From the NCBI GenBank assembly GCA_027858355.1, contig JAQICW010000141.1, forward strand, positions 1 to 27,281: a stretch of DNA of 27,281 bases, in the 5' to 3' direction. Below are positions 22,037 to 27,281 of the stretch, piece by piece; the stretch's first letter is position 1; each line of letters begins with the position of its first letter. The DNA comes from Desulfobacula sp. GTDB taxonomy: Bacteria > Desulfobacterota > Desulfobacteria > Desulfobacterales > Desulfobacteraceae. The notes under the pieces were generated by a model that saw only the letters and a list, made by a program, of their open reading frames with translations, was not told the origin of the DNA and made no database searches. Both the position numbers and the translations under genes were made by a program.

Positions 22037-24844
22037 GTGACCAAAACACCGGAACAGGAAGCCAGGAAAACCATAGATAAAATGCTGTGCCAGTCCGGCT
22101 GGGATGTTCAGGATGTCGGGAATGTCAACATCCATGCAAAAAAGGGCATTGCCATCAGGGAGTTTCCCTTGAACAAGGGTCATGGCTATGCAGATTATCT
22201 TTTATATGTGGATGGCAAGGCTGCGGGGGTTATTGAGGCAAAAAAGATCGGCAGTACCCTTACCGGTGTTGAAATTCAGTCAGATAAGTATAAAACCGGC
22301 CTGCCGGCAGATCTTCCGGCTTGGTATAGACCTCTTCCATTCTGTTATCAGTCCACAGGCGTTGAAACCCGTTTTACCAATGACCTTGACCCGGTTCCAA
22401 GGTCCCGTAATGTGTTTTCATTTCATCGGCCGGAAACGTTTGAAGAGTGGGCAAATGAAGAACCCTCCGCTTGTCTGAATAAAGTTGCTGAAAGACAGGT
22501 GCCTTTTGGCAACCCTTCCACTCTGAACCTGCGGCTCAAACAGATGCCAACGCTTATGGAAGAGGGTTTATGGCCTGCCCAGATTATAGCGATAAAGAAC
22601 CTGGAAAAATCTCTTGCTCAAAATCGTCCCCGTGCACTGATCCAGATGGCCACAGGTTCGGGCAAAACCTTTACAGCCATCAATTTTATCTACAGATTGA
22701 TCAAATTTGCAAAGGCCCGCCGTGTGCTGTTCCTTGTCGATCGGGGAAATCTCGGCCGACAGACCCTGAAAGAATTCCAGCAGTATGTATCCCCCTATAA
22801 CAATTATAAATTCAGTGAAGAATATATTGTCCAGCACCTTGGTTCAAATCTGGTTGATAAATCCGCCCGGGTCTGCATCTGCACGATCCAGAGGCTTTAC
22901 TCCATGCTCAGGGGTGAGAACCTTGCCGAAGTTGACGAGGAAGAATCGGTTCAGGGCCTTGAGAATGTTTATGATAAGGTGTCGCCCATAGAATACAACC
23001 CGGCCATTCCCATCGAGACCTTTGACTTTATCATCACGGATGAATGTCACCGCTCCATTTATAATCTCTGGCGCCAGGTGCTGGAATATTTTGACGGGTA
23101 TATCATTGGTCTTACAGCCACGCCCAGCAAACAGACTTTTGGTTTTTTCAAGCAGAATCTGGTTATGGAATACGGGCATGAACAAGCGGTTGCTGATGGC
23201 GTGAATGTCAATTATGATGTGTACCGTATCAGGACCCAAATTACGGAACAGGGCTCAAATGTGGAGTCGGGATATTATGTGGATATCCGCGAAAGGGAAA
23301 CCCGCCAGATCCGCTGGGAGCAGCTGGATGAAGATCTTGAGTATGATGCAAATAAACTTGATCGTGATGTGGTGGCCCCGGACCAGATCCGCACGGTAAT
23401 CAGAACCTTCCGGGACAAGCTCTTTACAGAGATTTTTCCTGGCCGGACCGAGGTGCCCAAAACCCTGATTTTTGCAAAAGACGACAGCCATGCCGAAGAC
23501 ATTGTTAAAATCATTCGAGAAGAATTTTCAAAGGGCAATGAGTTTGCCCAGAAGATTACCTACAAGACAACCGGCAAAAAACCTGAAGATCTGATTGCAG
23601 AATTTCGAAACAGTTATCATCCCAGGATTGCTGTTACCGTGGACATGATCGCCACTGGCACGGACATCAAGCCCCTGGAAGTTGTGATGTTCATGCGCAG
23701 CGTAAAATCCCGCAGTTTTTTCGAGCAGATGAAGGGCCGGGGCGTTCGTGTCATCAACAAAGATGACCTTGTGTCTGTTACACCGGATGCCAAGGCAAAG
23801 GACCATTTTATTATTGTGGATGCAGTGGGCGTGTGTGAGCGGGACAAGACAGACTCAAAGCCCATGGACCGGAAAAAAACAGTGTCTTTTGAAAAACTTC
23901 TACAGGCCATAAGTCTTGGAAACAAAGATCCGAACGTGATTTCATCCGTGGCTGCCCGCCTGGCCCGCCTGAATAAAAATATGTCACAAGAAGACGGCCA
24001 GAAGATCATGGCGCTGACCGGCGGAAAGCACCTGGGCGGTCTTGTTTCTGATCTTGTGAATGCGCTGAATCCCGACAATCAGGTGGAAAAAGCCAAACAG
24101 GAAAATACAGGGGCAGATTCCCCCACTGAAGAAATGGTTAAAAAGGCTGCGGACAGCCTGATAAAAGAGGCTGTAACCCCCTTGTACAATCCGGATTTAA
24201 GAAATCTGTTGCTTGACATCAAAAAAAAGAACGAACAGATCATTGACAATGTCAGTTCCGATGCAGTAATAGAAGCAGCCTTCAGTGCAGAGGCCCTGGA
24301 AAAGGCAAAGGGCATGATTACGTCTTTTAAACACTATATTGCGGACAACAGGGATGAACTCACTGCCTTGCAGATTCTTTATTCAAGGCCGTACACGTCG
24401 CCCTTGACATACGAGAACATAAAGGAGCTTGCAGATGCCATCAACAAGCCGCCCCACCACTGGACAGAGGATAACCTCTGGGCTGCCTATGCAGCACTTG
24501 AAAAAACAAGGGTGAGGGGGAAAAGCTCTGCAAGGATAATGACGGATCTGGTGTCGCTTGTTCGGTTTGCCCTTGACCAGGAAAACGAGCTGGTGCCGTT
24601 TCCGGAAAAGGTGGATGCCAATTTCAAGGCCTGGCTGTCACAGCAGGAGAACAAGTTTGATCAAGATCAGGTTCACTGGCTTGAAATGATCAAGGATCAT
24701 ATTGCAGGGAACCTGAGCATTGAAACTGATGATTTTGAATATGCGCCTTTTTCACAGGAAGGTGGGCTTGGGAAGGTGTATCAATTGTTTGGGGTTGGGT
24801 TGAATGATATTTTGGATGAGTTGAATAAGGCGTTGTCGGCGTGA
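22037..24844 (+). CDS. hsdR: Type I restriction endonuclease subunit R (HsdR)
   Basis: The protein has 935 residues and starts at GTG 22037, preceded by TAGGT. It is the motor and nuclease of a type I restriction system. The N-terminal nuclease domain has the D...E-x-K pattern Asp53 and Glu67-Ala-Lys69. The SF2 translocase has Walker A A-T-G-S-G-K-T (residues 205-211), a DEAD-box-like D-E-C-H at 335, G-L-T-A-T-P near 362 and motif VI Q-M-K-G-R-G-V-R near 564. A C-terminal helical region follows that would contact the methylase. It is intact with no frameshift. Its stop overlaps the hsdS start by 4 nt (GTGA), so the two are coupled. No hsdM is found before or between them. The layout resembles EcoEI-like families in protein style, but the missing M gene is unusual. 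Confidence 0.95.
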   Translation: MTKTPEQEARKTIDKMLCQSGWDVQDVGNVNIHAKKGIAIREFPLNKGHGYADYLLYVDGKAAGVIEAKKIGSTLTGVEIQSDKYKTGLPADLPAWYRPLPFCYQSTGVETRFTNDLDPVPRSRNVFSFHRPETFEEWANEEPSACLNKVAERQVPFGNPSTLNLRLKQMPTLMEEGLWPAQIIAIKNLEKSLAQNRPRALIQMATGSGKTFTAINFIYRLIKFAKARRVLFLVDRGNLGRQTLKEFQQYVSPYNNYKFSEEYIVQHLGSNLVDKSARVCICTIQRLYSMLRGENLAEVDEEESVQGLENVYDKVSPIEYNPAIPIETFDFIITDECHRSIYNLWRQVLEYFDGYIIGLTATPSKQTFGFFKQNLVMEYGHEQAVADGVNVNYDVYRIRTQITEQGSNVESGYYVDIRERETRQIRWEQLDEDLEYDANKLDRDVVAPDQIRTVIRTFRDKLFTEIFPGRTEVPKTLIFAKDDSHAEDIVKIIREEFSKGNEFAQKITYKTTGKKPEDLIAEFRNSYHPRIAVTVDMIATGTDIKPLEVVMFMRSVKSRSFFEQMKGRGVRVINKDDLVSVTPDAKAKDHFIIVDAVGVCERDKTDSKPMDRKKTVSFEKLLQAISLGNKDPNVISSVAARLARLNKNMSQEDGQKIMALTGGKHLGGLVSDLVNALNPDNQVEKAKQENTGADSPTEEMVKKAADSLIKEAVTPLYNPDLRNLLLDIKKKNEQIIDNVSSDAVIEAAFSAEALEKAKGMITSFKHYIADNRDELTALQILYSRPYTSPLTYENIKELADAINKPPHHWTEDNLWAAYAALEKTRVRGKSSARIMTDLVSLVRFALDQENELVPFPEKVDANFKAWLSQQENKFDQDQVHWLEMIKDHIAGNLSIETDDFEYAPFSQEGGLGKVYQLFGVGLNDILDELNKALSA

Positions 24845-26325
24845 GTAAAGAATTTGATGACCTATCAGAAATTGTTTTTGAAAATAAAAGGTGGGATATA
24901 CCAAAAACTTGGATTTGGACCACTATTAACTCAGTTGGAAACATTATTACTGGGAATACAACACCTAAAAAAAATGAAAATAATTACGGGAATGATATTC
25001 CATTTATTAAACCACCATCCTTGTTAGATAGAGGTGTCTATAGTTCACCTGAAGGGTTATCAAAAAAAGGTATGAGGCTGGCGAGAATACTCCCACCAGA
25101 TTCTGTACTTGTTTCATGTATTGGTAACCTTGGGAAAACCGGAATTACCAGTGCAACAGTGGCATTCAATCAACAAATTAATGCCATAATATTTTCAGAT
25201 TCAGTTGTGTCAAAGTATGGTTTTTATTATGCACAGACATTAAAGAATTGGCTTTATCGTGTTGCGTCAGCAACTACTTTGCCGATAGTTAATAAAGGTA
25301 AATTCCAAAATGCGCCAATTCCTCTTGCTCCCTTTAATGAACAAAAACGAATTGTCGCTGAGATCGATAAACAATTTTCTCGCCTGGATGAAGCGGTTGA
25401 CAACCTCAAGCGCATAAAAGCCAATCTCAAACGATACAAAGGCGCTGTCCTCAAAGCTGCGATTGAAGGCAAACTCACGGAAGAATGGCGAAAAGTCAAT
25501 CCTGATGTTGAACCAGCGGATAAACTTCTTAAACGAATTTTAATCGAACGTCGCAGAAAATGGGAAGAAACAGAATTGGCTAAAATGAAAGCCACGGGAA
25601 AAGAGCCGAAGGATGACAAATGGAAGAAGAAATATCAGGATTCGCCACAGATAGATGAATCATTGTTGCCTGCTTTACCGAACGGGTGGGAGTGGTCAAA
25701 TTTACCTCAGATTGGGGAAATAAATCGAGGCAAATCAAAACATCGTCCTAGAAATGCACCCTTTTTGTATGGGGGACCTTATCCATTTGTGCAGACTGGT
25801 GATGTGAGGCATTCTACAAATATTATTAAACATTATTCACAAACATATTCTGAGGAAGGATTAAAACAAAGTAGGCTTTGGCCAAAAGATACGCTATGTA
25901 TAACTATTGCTGCAAATATTGCCGATACTGCGATACTCGGTTTTGATGCATGTTTCCCAGATAGTATCGTGGGATTTATTCCGGAAAATAAAAATATTAA
26001 TGTTAAGTTTGTGGAATATTTTATAAGAACCGCTAAAGAAGATTTGGAACGATATGCACCAGCCACAGCACAAAAAAATATTAATTTAGGGATATTGAGT
26101 CGTGTTGCTGTGCCACTTCCTCCAAAGGAGGAGCAATATGCAATTGTCGATGCACTTGAAAAGACTCTATCAGTAGCAGAGAGAATAGAGGTTAGTGTTG
26201 AAAAGGGTATGCGACGCTCTGACCGCCTCCGCCAATCCATCCTGAAAAAAGCCTTTACAGGGAAACTGGTTCCCCAGATCAATGATAATGAATCCCCGGC
26301 AAATTCACAGAAACAATCTGACTGA
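24841..26325 (+). CDS. hsdS: Type I restriction-modification specificity subunit (HsdS)
   Basis: The protein has 494 residues with the classic two-domain plan. TRD1 covers about residues 1-160. The central conserved region covers about 160-285, with F-N-E-Q-K-R-I-V-A-E-I-D, a long helix and A-A-I-E-G-K-L-T-E-E-W. TRD2 covers about 285-430 and begins L-P-N-G-W-E-W. The distal repeat is K-E-E-Q-Y-A-I-V-D-A-L then R-L-R-Q-S-I-L-K-K-A-F-T-G-K-L-V-P-Q. Each TRD should recognise half of a bipartite site, which cannot be predicted here. The TRDs are visibly more AT-rich than the conserved segments and hsdR, as expected for domain exchange. The C-terminal tail after V-P-Q is short. The start is GTG 24841, overlapping the hsdR stop. 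Confidence 0.94.
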   Translation: MSKEFDDLSEIVFENKRWDIPKTWIWTTINSVGNIITGNTTPKKNENNYGNDIPFIKPPSLLDRGVYSSPEGLSKKGMRLARILPPDSVLVSCIGNLGKTGITSATVAFNQQINAIIFSDSVVSKYGFYYAQTLKNWLYRVASATTLPIVNKGKFQNAPIPLAPFNEQKRIVAEIDKQFSRLDEAVDNLKRIKANLKRYKGAVLKAAIEGKLTEEWRKVNPDVEPADKLLKRILIERRRKWEETELAKMKATGKEPKDDKWKKKYQDSPQIDESLLPALPNGWEWSNLPQIGEINRGKSKHRPRNAPFLYGGPYPFVQTGDVRHSTNIIKHYSQTYSEEGLKQSRLWPKDTLCITIAANIADTAILGFDACFPDSIVGFIPENKNINVKFVEYFIRTAKEDLERYAPATAQKNINLGILSRVAVPLPPKEEQYAIVDALEKTLSVAERIEVSVEKGMRRSDRLRQSILKKAFTGKLVPQINDNESPANSQKQSD

Positions 26326-26334
26326 CTATAATCA

Positions 26335-26373
26335 ATGCGCCACAATTCATTTAATAATTGAACTATGCCGCAT
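26335..26373. repeat. Nested inverted repeat between hsdS and the IS91-type transposase
   Basis: The outer arms ATGCG (26335-26339) and CGCAT (26369-26373) enclose the inner arms CAATT (26343-26347) and AATTG (26356-26360). It lies 10 bp after the hsdS stop. It could act in termination or lie within the left (terIS-like) end of the IS91-type element. The exact element boundary cannot be set from this window. Confidence 0.35.
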
Positions 26374-26467
26374 AAAATATATCTTGATAGTATAGGAATT
26401 TTCATTTTTGACATGTAATATCAAATTCTTATAGTAAGTTTGATGAAATTGTGATTTATTCCAGGTT

Positions 26468-27281
26468 ATGAGTCAGTCATTGGGCAAAAAACCAACCATT
26501 GCGGACAGAGATATTTTTAAAGCTATATTCCATGATAATTGGGAGGAATTTAAAGAAAAGTATCCTCAATATAATACTGAACAATATGACAATCCTGTTC
26601 AAAAAATGCTTGGATGTGGAGATGAGTTTAATGGCTATAGCGAGCATATTTGTATGTATTGTGGTCGTGACAGAAGGAGGGTTCCATTCAGTTGCAAGTG
26701 TTGTTTTTGTTTGTCTTGTGCCAAGCAATATGTTGATAATTTTGTCAGTAAGGTAGGGGCAATGTTACATTCTGGTGCGATATATCGGCATATTGTGTTA
26801 ACGTTGCCGGAACAATTAAGACCCGTATTTTTTAGAGAGCGGCATAATAGTGATTTATTGTCTGCATTTATTAGATGTGGTTATGAATGCTTGGAAGATG
26901 TTGTAAGTACAGTAAAGCGGAAGGATTTAAAAATCGGATGTATAGTTGTTGTTCAGACTCATGGGCGTTCCGGACGTTATAATCCCCATTTGCATATTAT
27001 TATGACAAGTGGCGGTGTTCAAACAGAAAAAGAAATCTGGTATGATTTAGGATATTTTAAGTATGAGATTATTCATAAAAAATGGCAGTATCATTTGTTC
27101 AAGATGATTAAATTGAATTTTGATTCAGAAGAAATAAAACAACTCGTAAATGAATTGTGGAGAAAGTATCCCAAAGGGCTTGTAGCAAATGTTAGCAAGG
27201 GAAATGTTCCAGGAGACATCAGCGGTTTGGCACGTTATTTGGCAAAGTATGTAGCCTCACCACCGATAGCCGTCAGAAGGA
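26468..27281 (+). CDS. IS91-family Y2/HUH transposase (3' cut by window edge)
   Basis: The frame opens with ATG 26468 (M-S-Q-S-L-G-K-K-P) and stays open to the last base, giving 271 residues. A zinc-binding region has C-M-Y-C-G-R-D-R-R-R, C-K-C-C-F-C-L-S-C. The block Y-R-H-I-V-L-T-L-P-E-Q-L-R is typical of the family. The HUH motif is N-P-H174-L-H176-I-I-M. The paired catalytic tyrosines are Tyr257 and Tyr261 in R-Y-L-A-K-Y-V. All key residues are intact, so the visible part does not look decayed. The gene nicks and joins single-stranded DNA for rolling-circle transposition. It lies where an hsdM gene might be expected in this restriction locus. Confidence 0.92.
   Translation, partial: MSQSLGKKPTIADRDIFKAIFHDNWEEFKEKYPQYNTEQYDNPVQKMLGCGDEFNGYSEHICMYCGRDRRRVPFSCKCCFCLSCAKQYVDNFVSKVGAMLHSGAIYRHIVLTLPEQLRPVFFRERHNSDLLSAFIRCGYECLEDVVSTVKRKDLKIGCIVVVQTHGRSGRYNPHLHIIMTSGGVQTEKEIWYDLGYFKYEIIHKKWQYHLFKMIKLNFDSEEIKQLVNELWRKYPKGLVANVSKGNVPGDISGLARYLAKYVASPPIAVRR

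Larger units (their letters stand above)
26326..27281 (+). mobile_element. IS91-family insertion sequence, left part (runs off the window)
   Basis: The transposase gene at 26468 defines the element. Its left end must lie in the 142 bp between the hsdS stop and the start codon, but no tetranucleotide target or terIS consensus can be fixed with confidence. The right end is outside the window. IS91-type elements move by rolling circle and make no target duplication. Confidence 0.6.

Noticed and set aside
1..27281. CRISPR arrays, tRNA or rRNA genes
   Set aside because: No regularly spaced repeats and no cloverleaf or rRNA-like sequence were seen on reading. A tRNA scan was not run.

Overview
The window reads as an ordinary stretch of chromosome from a moderately AT-rich, Gram-negative, anaerobe-like bacterium. 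A TRAP transporter with a TatT lipoprotein, an RND efflux pair, sigma-54 enhancer-binding regulation and Cys-rich GcvH-like proteins together suggest a member of the Desulfobacterota, probably Desulfobacteraceae-like. That placement is inference from gene content and protein style, because no rRNA or other marker gene is present.

Layout. Bases 1-1314 hold the 3' part of glnE (+ strand). Bases 1386-5107 hold a four-gene TRAP transporter operon on the - strand, in the order tatT, dctP, dctQ, dctM. Bases 5189-11221 form the most interesting block. It contains a PAS histidine kinase (-), two tandem Cys-rich/GcvH-like paralogues (+), and a convergent - strand operon of ubiX, an NtrC-type response regulator and an archaemetzincin. 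A GG-N10-GC sigma-54-type promoter lies directly in front of the first GcvH-like gene, at the right distance from a good ribosome binding site. A kinase and an enhancer-binding protein flank the pair, so a local two-component/sigma-54 circuit controlling the GcvH-like proteins is a reasonable hypothesis.

Bases 11222-11560 are a non-coding leader containing a near-consensus sigma-70 promoter inside a 17-bp-arm palindrome, followed by a duplicated 25-bp element. It precedes a small pyridoxamine-phosphate-oxidase-fold protein. Bases 12192-16388 encode an RND adaptor and pump. Bases 16453-19979 encode a membrane-quality/microdomain cluster: long NfeD protease, short NfeD, FloA flotillin and a small membrane protein. 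A SAM-dependent methyltransferase (-) and a YqaE/Pmp3 peptide (+) follow.

Bases 21444-22036 hold no gene I can support. From 22037 the window becomes accessory DNA: type I restriction genes hsdR and hsdS overlap by 4 nt, but no hsdM is present. An IS91-family Y2/HUH transposase then runs off the right edge. The two target-recognition domains of HsdS are visibly more AT-rich than the conserved repeats around them.
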